Below, piece after piece: positions 1 to 9,373 of a DNA stretch of 64,000 nucleotides. The stretch is from positions 23,630,088 to 23,694,087 of the forward strand of contig BRKX01000018.1 of NCBI GenBank assembly GCA_026008535.1, written 5' to 3'. The position numbers and the translations under genes were made by a program. The stretch is from Perilla frutescens. Its lineage: Eukaryota; Streptophyta; Magnoliopsida; Lamiales; Lamiaceae. A model generated the notes under the pieces. That model did not search any database, was not told the origin of the DNA, and saw only the letters and a program-made list of their open reading frames with translations. Positions within the stretch are counted from its first letter, which is position 1, and the number at the start of each line of letters is the position of its first letter.

Positions 1-495
1 CTTTGAGGCGATGGCAGCGAGCACCTGATATTCATCTTGAAACTTTGAAATGAGATGATTAATTTTGTACGGTTGAGTTTTGCCTTCTTTTTTCCAGAAA
101 TCATAAGCTTCCTGGAAATTGATTTGAACGTCTTCCAGCTTGTGTCCGTCGTTGGGTAGCTTGAACATGTTGCTTAGAGATTCAGCTGTCACGATGATCT
201 CATGTCCTCTTACTTCAGATCTAATCTCTTTGGGATTTGAAGAACCATTTGAATTTAAGAAAAATTCACCAACTTGTTCTGGGTAAATGCGTTCTGGAAA
301 TACCTCCAGGAACGTCTTCAGCTTGGCCTGAGAAAGCTTTTTGATGATTATTCCACTTAGAGGAGAAGCTTTGCAGGCTTGAAGGAATCCAGCTGGGTTG
401 AAAAACTTGTCTCTGTCGAGTTTTTCACAAAAAGCTTTAGAGTCTTCTCCAGACTGATAAAAATTGAATCTTCTGCGAGTTGGGTTTTGAGCCAT
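1..495 (-). CDS. Extra ORF of copia-A, partial (165 codons open to the window edge)
   Basis: The frame starts at ATG 495-493 (protein begins MAQNPTRRRFNFYQSG) and stays open for 165 codons to base 1, so the C-terminus is missing. It lies downstream of RNase H, in the same sense as pol. Around residues 80-115 there is a pattern with VRGHEIIVTAESLSNMFKLP, which resembles the 'putative plant transposon protein' family found in extra ORFs of plant retrotransposons. That assignment is from memory of the family pattern, not a search. The N-terminus is basic; no signal peptide or membrane span is visible in this part. An intact frame beside a broken gag-pol suggests later decay or separate selection. 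Function unknown. Confidence 0.7.
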   Translation of the reverse strand, partial: MAQNPTRRRFNFYQSGEDSKAFCEKLDRDKFFNPAGFLQACKASPLSGIIIKKLSQAKLKTFLEVFPERIYPEQVGEFFLNSNGSSNPKEIRSEVRGHEIIVTAESLSNMFKLPNDGHKLEDVQINFQEAYDFWKKEGKTQPYKINHLISKFQDEYQVLAAIASK

Positions 496-643
496 AATAC
501 GTTGATGAGAGATTGATTTATAAGGCTGATGAATTGATCTTTGAGGGCTGAAGAGTTTTACTTTTGCTCAGAGAAGAGAGATAGGGATGAAGGGATAAGT
601 CGGCAGTAAAAGTGAGAAACTTATCTCGAGTATTCAGCCGCCT

Positions 644-653
644 TATTTATATA
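644..653 (-). promoter_or_regulatory. TATA box of a candidate internal promoter for the copia-A extra ORF
   Basis: The minus strand reads TATATAAATA here, about 150 bases upstream of the ATG at 495. A pyrimidine-rich leader (about 620-500) follows, as in many plant 5' UTRs. Just upstream on the minus strand is CTCAACCGTTAGA (679-667 region); its complement TCTAACGGTTG at 669-679 matches the mitosis-specific activator consensus YCYAACGGYYA at 10 of 11 positions. Further AACGG/CCGTT cores lie at about 702, 750, 790 and 818. Together this looks like a complete promoter rather than read-through from the LTR. Confidence 0.55.
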
Positions 654-880
654 GTGAGATAGGGCTCATCTAACGGTTGAGACGTTTCGTTTGCCTTGAT
701 TTCAACGGTCGGATTAATTCAATCGACCCGTCGATTAGCCTTTCATTTCTATCCGTTGGGGATAAATGAGGGGACAGAGAGAAAGTTCAACGGTAATATT
801 TTAGTTACACTGTTTTTACCGTTTCCACTATTGAAATTTTGAACTTATCTTTTCTCTCTAGCAGTTTCTTCTTGGCTTGA

Positions 881-900
881 AACTGATGACGTCATCAGTT
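881..900. repeat. Perfect 20-bp palindrome with a TGACGTCA core
   Basis: The sequence AACTGATGACGTCATCAGTT equals its own reverse complement. The central TGACGTCA is the classical bZIP palindrome (C-box/CRE type, bound in plants by TGA and related factors). It lies about 230 bases upstream of the candidate TATA box of the extra ORF, a plausible enhancer position. Confidence 0.7.
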
Positions 901-1336
901 GGCTTCGAATGTAGCTGATGATCTTTCTTTTGATCAGCTCCAACTGAGATGTCTTCTCATCAGTTCCTGACTGGTCTTGACTGCTTGGACCTTCATTCAG
1001 TTGTTTCTCAGTTCAGTTGTTCATCAGTTTTGCTGCTTTCCTTCAGTTGGTTCTTGAACTGATATCTCCTTTTGAGTTGGTTCCAGTTCCTATGATTTCT
1101 CTATCAGTTCGATCAATTTGCAGCTGGTATGTTCTGCATAACTGACTGGATCATCTGTTTGAACAAATGAACTGATGATTTAGTTGAGCTGATGGGATAA
1201 ACTGATCAGCTCAAGTTTATATTCTCTCCACAGCTTCTTGCTTCATTTCAAACTGATGGCTTATATGTCCAATTGATCAGTTTCACGACTTTTTCAGTTA
1301 TGAGCTGCTTATTCTGATGAGTTGAAGCTTTTCAGT

Positions 1337-3415
1337 TCAGGTCTTCTCTTTAGCTGGAGTGATTCCTTGGCCTTTTTCTTCCAGTTGATCATCTTCATCT
1401 TTTGATGCTAGCTCAAGTAATCTCAATTGTATGCATAGCTCCATAAACCTTGCTTTATACAGTGGTTTGGTGAATATGTCAGCTATCTGTCTCTCAGTGT
1501 TGACATATTTGATGCATATGTCCTTCTTCTCGATGTGATCTCTGATGAAGTGATGTCTTATGTCAATGTGCTTAGTTCTTGAATGCAGAACTGGATTTTG
1601 AGATATTGCAATTGCACTATTGTTGTCACAGTAGATAGGTACTTCTTCAGTTTCGACTTTGTAGTCCTTCAACTATTGCTTCATCCAGAGTATCTGAGCA
1701 CAGCAGCTTCCAGCAGCTACATACTCTGCTTCAGTTGTTGACGTGGCAACTGAGTGTTGCTTCTTGCTAAACCATGATATCAGTTTGCTTACAAGAAACT
1801 GACATGTTCCACTGGTGCTTTTTCTGTCGATCTTACATCCACCAAAGTCTGAATCTGAATAACCAATTAGACTCAAACTGTCATCTCTGGGATACCATAG
1901 TCCAAGATTTATGGTTCCTTTGAGATATTTGAAAATCCTCTTTGCTACTTCAAGATGACTTTTCTTTGGGTTGGCTTGAAACCGTGCGCATAGACCGACT
2001 GAATAAGAGATGTCTGGCCGGCTAGCTGTTAAGTAAAGTAGCGACCCAATGATTCCTCTGTAATATGTTTAGCTAAATGATTCTCCTTCTTCATCAAGAG
2101 TTAGCTGAACTGATGTATTCATAGAAATCTTGAGAGTTTTTCCTTTACTAACGCCAAACTTCTTGACTAGCTCTTTAGTGTACTTAGCCTGGCTGATAAA
2201 GATTCCATCCTTCAGCTGCTTCACTTGAAGTCCTAGGAAGAATGTAATTTCTCCCATCATGCTCATCTTGAATTCGCTTTGCATCAGTTGGGCGAATCTT
2301 GTGCATAGATCTTTGCTCTTTGATCCAAAAATTATGCCATCCACATAAATTTGAACCATTAAGATCTCAGTTGATCGTTTTATTCGGAATAGAGTTCGAT
2401 CAATGACTCCCTTTTGAAACCCATTTTTCAACAAAAATGTTGTGAGAGTTTCATACCACGCTCTAGGCGCTTGTTTCAATCCGTAAAGAGCCTTCTTCAG
2501 TTTGAAGACTTGATCACCAATTTCAAAGCCTGGCGGTTGCTCGACATACACGTCCTCCTTGAGCATTCCTTCAAGAAAAGCACTCTTGACATCCATTTGG
2601 TAGACTGTGAAATTGAAGTGAGCTGCATAGGCTAGGAACAGTCTGATGGCTTCCAATCTTGCAACTGGTGCGAATGTCTCATCAAAGTCAATCCCTTCAC
2701 TTTGTGAGTATCCTTTGGTTACCAGTCTAGCCTTGTTCCTTATGATCACACCTTGTTCATCTAGTTTGTTGCGAAAAATCCATTTTGTACCAATGGCCTT
2801 CTGGGTTTTTGGTCTATCGACAAGAAACCATACGTCATTTCTTGTGAACTGATTCAGTTCTTCTTGTATGGCCATGATCCAGTCTGAATCTTCTAAGGCT
2901 TCTTTGACGTTTGCTAGTTCAGTTTGAGATATGAAGCATGTGAATAATGCATGCTTAGTCGAACTTTTGGTTTGAACTCGACTTCTTGGATCACCAACTA
3001 TCTTGTCAGTTGGATGGCTTTGGAGCCATTTAGGCAAGATAGCTTCAGCTGGTTCTACTGTGGTGATATCATCAGTTACCCTTTCATCAGTTAGTTCGGC
3101 ATCTTCATCAGTTCTTCCTCCTGTCTCAGTTGTGGGGTTTATGGTCTCAGCACGATTCATGTATTTATTGACCATATTGTTCTCAACTGGTTTTGTACCA
3201 GTTTCATTGCCTTCTTCTAGTGAAACTTCAAGCCGCTCTGGAACAATGTGATCCACATAGTCCTGCAAGTTCTCAGATTCACTAGGTGGTACTTGAACTG
3301 ATGTGTCCATTATTTCTTTGTTCCTGTACTCATTAGCAAATCCATCAAATACCACATGACATGTTATTTCCATAACAAGAGTTCGTTTATTGAACACTCT
3401 GTAAGCTTGTGCGTG
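1337..3415 (-). pseudogene. copia-A reverse transcriptase and RNase H
   Basis: RT region 2069-3397 shows the copia signatures QMDVKSAFLEG, YVEQPPGFE, LKKALYGLKQAPRAWYE and the catalytic-site segment read here as YVDGIIFGS, where the second Asp of the usual YVDD is Gly. RNase H follows at 1337-1876 with GYSDSDFGG, STTEAEYVA, DNNSAIAISQNPV and RTKHIDIRHHFIRD. The region between about 1877 and 2068 is shifted in frame, and a TAG at 1670-1672 separates the two RNase H parts. RT would copy the element RNA in the virus-like particle and RNase H would degrade the template. The lost Asp plus the stops mean this copy is dead. Confidence 0.9.
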
Positions 3416-4204
3416 AGGTGAATTATAACCAAGAAATATTTCCTCATCAGCTTTAGCACTGAAGGCTTTCAGTTGAGTCTTGCCATTGTTGTGAATATAA
3501 CATTTGTAGCCAAATATTTTGAAATATAAAATTGAAGGCTTACGACCCTTCTACAGCTCATAGGGTGTTTTGTCATGTGCAGCTACGATGGCACTTCGAT
3601 TTTGAGTATGGCAAGTTGTGTTGACTGCTTCAGCCCAGTAACCTTCAGCTATGTTGGCATCAGCTATCATTGCTCGAGCTGCTTCTTTGAGTGTCCAGTT
3701 TCACCGTTCGGCTACGCCATTTTGTTGTAGAGTTCTTGCAGCTGAGTGTTTATGAGTGATTCCAAGCTGGTTGAGAAAGCTGATCATTTGCTGATTCACA
3801 AATTCAGTTTCATTGTCGGAGCGAATCTTTTGAACTGATTTCTCTTTTTCAGTTTGTAGCCTTCTAATTAGCGCCGTTAGCTTGTTGTAAGTTTCATCTT
3901 TTCTCCTCAAGAATTCCACCCATGAATATATTGAGAAATCATCAACTACTACAAGAGTGAATCTTTTGCCTTTTGGAGTTTGTGGTCTAACTGGACCAAA
4001 CAAATCCATATGTAGCAGTTGGGGGCAATCAGTTGTTCCTTGTGGATGTCTTCTATTGTTGAAGGATGACTTCACCTGCTTCCCTTTTTGGCATGGTCCA
4101 CATACACCTGTTTTCTTGTATATTTCTTTCGGAAGCCCCTCAACTAGCTCCTTTTTGACTAGGTAGTTGATTGTTTTGAAGTTGAGGTGGTTCAGTCGTC
4201 GATG
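3416..4204 (-). pseudogene. copia-A integrase
   Basis: The zinc-binding part is at about 4200-4080 (HRRLNHLNFKTINYL, then CGPCQKGKQ). The catalytic core has MDLFGP (first Asp), VVDDFSIYSWVEFL, IRSDNETEF (second Asp; the usual SDNGGEF is altered) and LQQNGVAER with the third acidic residue. A stop follows immediately where the family normally has a basic residue. The C-terminal region is fragmentary up to about 3416. This enzyme would insert the cDNA; this copy is interrupted. Confidence 0.85.
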
Positions 4205-4642
4205 TCATAGCCAGCTTGCTTCAGTTGATCCTTTTGAAAAAAAGCAAGCTTCTGAGTAGCCGGTTAACCAGTCAACAATATACATGTTGCCTCTTCTTAT
4301 GCCAGTGAGAAGAATTACTCCAGTTAACTTGTCTCTTATGTTGCAGGAGTTTTTAGTGAAGTCAACTGAGTAGCCATTGTCGCACAGCTGACTAATGCTG
4401 AGTAGTTTGTGTTTTAGTCCATCCACGTGGGAGACTCCATTTACTACAACTTTTCCCTTGACCATGAACCCTTCTCCAATGGTTCGGCTTTTGGAGTTGT
4501 CTCCAAATGTGACAAGTGGACCTTTGAATTTTTCATAACCATCGAGATCTTCTCTGTCTCCGGTCATGTGCTTGGAGCACCCACTATCTAGATACCAAAT
4601 ATCTTTGGCTTTCTTCATAGATAGGATGCTCTTATCCTGCAA
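4205..4642 (-). pseudogene. copia-A protease (pol N-terminal part)
   Basis: The translated segment has IWYLDSGCSKHMTGD, the copia aspartic-protease active site with its DSG triad, followed by VTFGDNSKSRTIGEG and a typical LKHKLLSISQLCDNGY region that leads into integrase. It is open for 145 codons but is cut off from gag by frame changes around 4645-4660. The protease would cleave the Gag-Pol polyprotein. Confidence 0.9.
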
Positions 4643-4651
4643 AAATAAGGA

Positions 4652-7029
4652 TTAGCATTTAGGGACCCGTTTCATATCGGGTCCTTGTTGATACATCAAG
4701 TTCTTTGGAATCCAAACTTGCCAAACTTTTGGCTTTTTATCACTCAGAGAGTCAACTGATTTGGATCGCTTAATTAGTTTAGACTTTCTTTCAACTCTTC
4801 TATTTTGAGTTGAATCGGTTGAATGGTACCTGTGTTGAAAGTTAGTAGGATAAAACAATTCAACCAAAATGTTATTATCCCGAGATCTTTGAGCTCTTCT
4901 ATCAGGCCAATGCCTTGTGTGTTTTCAGTTTGCTGGATTGAACCCTTTTGGATCAGCTCTGGGTTCATTTCTGGAATCCAGGTACTCATTGTAGTGATGA
5001 TAGGGTTGAAATGTGTTTCTTTGATATCTCCTATAAGTGTTTTGATTGAACTGCTTGACAGGATAGGCTTGAGATTTAAACTGGTCTTTCTTTTTAAAAT
5101 GGACCGATCTATCAGTTTGCCTTGGCGGCATTCTATGCTGAGCTGGTGGTCTTTGTTGAACTGGAGGCTTTGAATGAGTGGATTGATTTGATTGAACTGA
5201 TGGTCTTGGCTGAAGGTTGGGCTTCAGTTGGCCTGGTGTTTTTGGTTGGTAGAACTGACCAAATTGTCTGGGCTGAGTTTGAGGATTTTTCAGTATTCCT
5301 TTGCCTTTGATTGGCTCAGCTAGCTGATCATGAGATCTAGTGAATCCTTTTAGGATTCCTTTATCACTGGGTTGAGCAACAAATTATCCTTTCTCTAAGG
5401 CAATGAACTTGCTATATCCTAGCCCTGAGCTGCTAGTTCCAGTTCTTTGATGATTTAATATCTCATCTAGAGTTTGAGATCCATTTTTGAACTTCAGAGT
5501 TACTTTTTCTCTCTCATGGATCTCTTGCTTGAGTTTTTGATTTTCAGCTTCTAGATCAGTAGTTCTCAATTTCAATTTTTCAAATTCCACAAACTCAGAC
5601 TCATCATAATTCAATCTTTCATGATCAATGCTCAGTTTTCTAACTCTATTTCTCAGTTCATCATTTTCATCTTTCAGCTCAACATGTAAGCAGGATACTG
5701 AAGCTAGTTGATCTTCTAGCATCATAAGTTTCATATCAAGTTCATTACTAGAGATAGTTGCTTCATTGATATGATAGAAGGAGGTTTGAGAATCAGCTGT
5801 ACTAACCTCTTCATCATTGTCAGCCATGAGGCAAAATAGCGATTCATCATCTGAGCTGTAGCCGTCAGAATCAATTCCAGATGGATAGTCTGAATCATCT
5901 AGCACAGCATTCTCATAATTTGCAACCATTGCTTTCCTTTTGAAGAAGCTTCTCCTCACTTTGGCTTTCTTGTCTTCATGGAGTTCTGGACATTCATATC
6001 TGTAATGTTCTTGTTTGTGGCAGTCAAAACACTCTCCTTGATTTCGGTTGCCACCTTTGAACGGTTCAGCTGATCATTCAACTAGTTGATGAGTTCTCTC
6101 ATCTTTTGGGATTTCATCAGTTTGAGGTGGAACTGATTGTTTATCCCGAACTCTCTTCAATTTTTCTAACAAACTGGTAACTGATTGAATTTGATCATTG
6201 ATGTCGTCAGGTTCTCCTTCTTTTCAGTTGTTTCTGTTTTTCGTTCGGATGATGATCCGCCTTGATTTTCTCTGGTTGGTGAGCTCCTAGGTCGAAAGTT
6301 GTTCCTTCCCCGAGTATCTCTAAACCCGTTTCTTTCACCATAGAAGGCTGTATCTTGAGCTGACGATGTTGATGCTTCCTTCTTTCAGTTTAGACTATAC
6401 TCATGAGCTTTGTGAGAGCCAAACAGTTCCCTTGGAGTGATGCTGTTTAGATTTCTTGATTCTTTTGTAGCTATCACTTTCATGTCCCATTCTTCAGTAA
6501 GATTATCCAATATTTTGGAATTCATCTCAGAATTGGGATAACTTCTCCCGAGGTTGGTCATCTCATTGATGATGCCTAGAAATCTGGTTTCTAGGCTTGA
6601 GATAGACTCTTCTGGCTGCATTTTGAAGGATTCATATCTGTCGACTGCCAGTTGGAGCTTTTTTCCTTTGATGGCTTCGGACTCTCGACATAAGTCCGCT
6701 AGTAAGTCCCATATCTCCTTGGCAGTTGTGAAGTTCTTTGTGTCCTTCATTCTGTCCTCATCTAGAGTTTGGAATAATGAAGCTTGAGCAACGAACTCTA
6801 GATTCTTCAACTTCTTCTCTTCACTGGTGAGAAGATTAGTTGGCTTTGGGATCCTTGCTAGTTAATTTATATCAACTATGTGAGCATCATTGTCCATCAT
6901 GATGATGATTGGACCATCTTCAATGACTTCCCACGTATTCTCATGAATCGAGGAGAGATGCACCTTCATTCTCTTGCTCCAGTTATCATAATTCTCAACT
7001 GAAAACAAAGGTAGCTTATGGTTTTCCAT
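4652..7029 (-). pseudogene. copia-A gag (nucleocapsid polyprotein)
   Basis: The natural start is ATG 7029-7027 (MENHKLPLFSVENYDNWSKR, the copia gag N-terminal motif), 76 bases from the primer-binding site. A UBN2-type capsid region follows at 6810-6385 (AKEIWDLL, ESISSLETRFLGI, NLTEEWDMKV). A zinc knuckle with spacing C-x2-C-x4-H-x4-C (CFDCHKQEHYRYEC) lies near 6040-5985. An acidic coiled-coil-like segment with many Glu/Leu heptads follows at 5959-5384. Stops at about 6861 and 6384 and later shifts break the frame. Gag packages the element RNA. Confidence 0.85.
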
Positions 7030-7104
7030 AGCTGGAATGTTAGCACAAATAAGTAGATCTGATTCAGTTGATCTACAGAAACGGCTGATCCTTAGAATCA
7101 ACCT

Positions 7105-7117
7105 GGCTCTGATACCA
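7105..7117 (-). promoter_or_regulatory. Primer-binding site (initiator tRNA-Met type) of copia-A
   Basis: The minus strand reads TGGTATCAGAGCC immediately inside the LTR. This is complementary to the 3' end of plant initiator methionine tRNA and is the standard primer site of Ty1/copia elements. It fixes the LTR inner boundary at 7120 and the orientation of the element. Confidence 0.92.
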
Positions 7118-7119
7118 CT

Positions 7120-8715
7120 TGTTGGTCTCAGGCGAGTCGATATCAATTTAGAGGGGGGGTGAATAAACTGATTAAAAACTTTCACTTTAAATGCGGAATA
7201 ATAAGGACCCTTTGACTCGCTTAGAGAAACTTATCTATGCACAAACTGGTTGATCAGTTATGACAGCTTGAGTGCAACTTGTGTGAGATTGTGTGCAGTT
7301 CAAAGATATACAATAATCAAAGTAGTACAGCATACAAGTGGTTTATAGAGGTTCGAAGTCTCAAACTTCTACGTCCTTTCTTCCTTCCACAGAAGGGCAA
7401 CTTCACTATATAACTTGAGTTTCTTTACAAATTACACAATGAAGGACAGTTGGCTGAACCTGGTAACTGCTCGCTACCTCAGTGGGTCGACGGTTCACAC
7501 TTGAAGTCCTTAACTGCTCGCTAGGAAGGTAGGTGCTATTGTCATCTTTACAAGGTTTTAGATCTCTTTCGATCTTCAAGAGGTTATTCTTGAACAAGGG
7601 GTATCAACTGATGTGCTCCTTCGATTGAGTTGGGTAGTTGATCGTTGTATTGCTGAAACCGAGAAGGCTGCCCTGGCTAGATTATCAACAGCTGGCTGAA
7701 TATCTTGACTCTTTGAATTCTTCTTCTCAGTTGGACTCTCGCAGTTTTTATCAAATGCTGAACTTGAGCTGAGTGGGAGGGAGAAAGAAAGCTCTTGCTT
7801 TAATATTTCAAGAATGTATATGCAAAAGTCGTAGAGATGAAGAGTTGTTAAAACTCTGATTCACTCATCTTTTATAGAGTGATTTTATGACCGTTGAGTT
7901 CCATTGATCGGTGGCTTTGTTAGCTTATCAATGGAAGATGGTCTTTATTGATCGTTGGAGCTTTTGGTTGAATTAGCCGTTACTTTGCCAATCGATCTTT
8001 ATTGGATATTTAATTCCAGGATCTCCGTTAAAGCATTTATTCCAAGATTTTCCGGTTTGAGCAATAACTCCAGGGTTCTCTGGCTTCAGTTTTTAGCAGC
8101 TTTGAGTTCCAGTTAGCAGTTTTGAACTTGTCTGTTCAGTTCCACCATTGCTCCAGTTGCCAGTTTTGAGCTTGTCAGCTTAGTTTGGTCGTTGCTCCAG
8201 TTGGCAGTTCTGAGCTTATCAGCTCAGTTTGGCCGTTGCTCCAGTTGGCATTTTTGAGCTTATTTCTCCAATTCGACTGATCTCAAGTTTTTGGCTAGCT
8301 TGTCAGCTTGACTGCTTTTCCTTGAGCTTTCTTCTCAGTTTGACTAATCATAAGCTGGCTGACTTTAGTTCTGGCCTTTAGTTGATCTGTCTGTTTACTT
8401 CAGTTTGGTCATCAGTTAGATACTTCCAGTCTTTAGTTTAAACTGATCTCTTATCAGTTCCTTCAGTCTTTAGTTAACTCTTTTCTCCCTCAGCTCAGCT
8501 GACGTAGTTGTCAGTTTGTTTCGACTGGTTCGACTTTTGACTCCTCAGTTGAGTTGAATTCTGACTGGATAACGTATCCTTCAGCTTGTAGACCATGCTC
8601 CAGATTGGTTGACTTTGGCTTTACTTGAGTTCATTCTTGATGTTTTGGATTGGTCAACTCAAATCTACTCTCATCAAAACCTAATCTAGAGGTTCCTTGA
8701 TAGTTTTTCCTAACA
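7120..8715 (-). repeat. 5' LTR of copia-A (1596 bp)
   Basis: Bounded by TG...CA ends: on the minus strand it starts TGTTAGG at 8715 and ends CCAACA at 7120, two bases before the primer-binding site. A TATA box lies at 7869-7876 on the minus strand, which makes 8715 to about 7877 the U3 promoter region. U3 is extremely rich in CAGTT words. No partner LTR is inside the window, so age cannot be estimated. Confidence 0.88.
7869..7898 (-). promoter_or_regulatory. LTR promoter of copia-A: TATA box with an MSA-like box
   Basis: The minus strand reads CTATAAAAG at the TATA position. Twelve bases further upstream (7898-7888) is CTCAACGGTCA, matching the MYB3R-bound MSA consensus YCYAACGGYYA at 10 of 11 positions. 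The same pair of signals with similar spacing is found in front of the extra ORF near 650. Confidence 0.6.
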
Positions 8716-9183
8716 GTATGCAAGGAACTTAGTCAAGAAATTTGAGCTGAAGAATTCTAAGCATAAAAGAATTCCAATTAACACCACTATAAAGATTGAA
8801 AAGGATGATACAGGAAAAGAAGTAGACCAGACATTATACAAAAGCATGATTGTAAATCTTCTCTATCTTACTGCAAGCAGACCTGATATATCATAGAGCG
8901 TTGGTGTCTGTGCAAGATATCAAGCATGTCCTAAAGAAAATCACTTGAAGATAATCAAGAACATCATCAATTATGTCCGTGGAACTGCAAACTATGGATT
9001 ATAGTACACATCAGACACAAATTTAAGTCTTATTTCCTACTGTGATGCTGATTAGGCAGGATCTCCAGATGATAGAAAAAGCACATCAAGTTCTCGTTTC
9101 TTTTTAGGAAATAATGTTGTTTTCTGGTTTAACAAGAAGTATAACAATATATCATTATCAACTACTGAAGCCGAATACATATA
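8716..9183 (+). pseudogene. copia-B relic: pol C-terminus / RNase H
   Basis: Frame from 8717 reads a copia tail: YARNLVKKFELKNSKHKRIP, LLYLTASRPDIS, VGVCARYQ, NYVRGTANYG, SYCDAD, then STTEAEYI. It is interrupted by TAG codons, three of which fit single C-to-T or G-to-A changes (for example TAG replacing Trp in the conserved CDADW). The N-terminal side is cut by the copia-A insertion at 8715/8716. It is on the opposite strand to copia-A. Confidence 0.85.
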
Positions 9184-9373
9184 GCCGTTTAGAGATATCA
9201 TTCAGTCGTTCCAAATTTTCTGAATTCTAGTTTCACTCTCTTATTTTATGATATCTCATCTTTCCATTCTTTCACCCATCACCCCCTTTGATCTTCTCAA
9301 GAAATTGTGTTTTATTCTTTTCAACGGCACCTAAAAGTAAACTTTTCCATCCCAAAAAGTTGTTAAGCCCAGA
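9184..9373 (+). other. Non-coding leader before the Lys-rich relic
   Basis: There is no supported coding frame. The stretch has an AT-rich box (TATTTTATGATATC near 9243) followed by a pyrimidine-rich region, similar in style to the leader in front of the copia-A extra ORF. An ACG at 9324 in front of GCACCTAAAAG could be a mutated start codon in another frame; this is speculative. Confidence 0.35.

Larger units (their letters stand above)
496..1336 (-). other. Non-coding spacer between copia-A pol and the extra ORF
   Basis: No coding frame is supported here. The stretch holds the candidate promoter near 650, a 20-base perfect palindrome at 881-900, and a high density of CAGTT/AACTG words between about 840 and 1330, the same word bias as in the 5' LTR. 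No LTR end and no convincing polypurine tract were found, so the 3' LTR must lie beyond the left edge. Confidence 0.6.
1..8715 (-). mobile_element. Ty1/copia LTR retrotransposon (copia-A, SIRE/Maximus-like), 3' end outside the window
   Basis: Reading on the minus strand the order is LTR (8715-7120), primer-binding site, gag, protease, integrase, reverse transcriptase, RNase H, an 840-base spacer and an extra open frame that leaves the window. The integrase-before-RT order defines Ty1/copia. The long LTR plus an extra gene after pol suggests the SIRE/Maximus lineage, which is an inference. No second LTR is visible: the left boundary would read CCTAACA on the + strand and is absent from 1-1336, so the element continues to the left. 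The gag-pol frame is broken by several stops and shifts. It inserted into a + strand copia relic whose sequence resumes at 8716 with GTATG, the expected target duplication; the matching copy would lie off-window. Confidence 0.9.
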
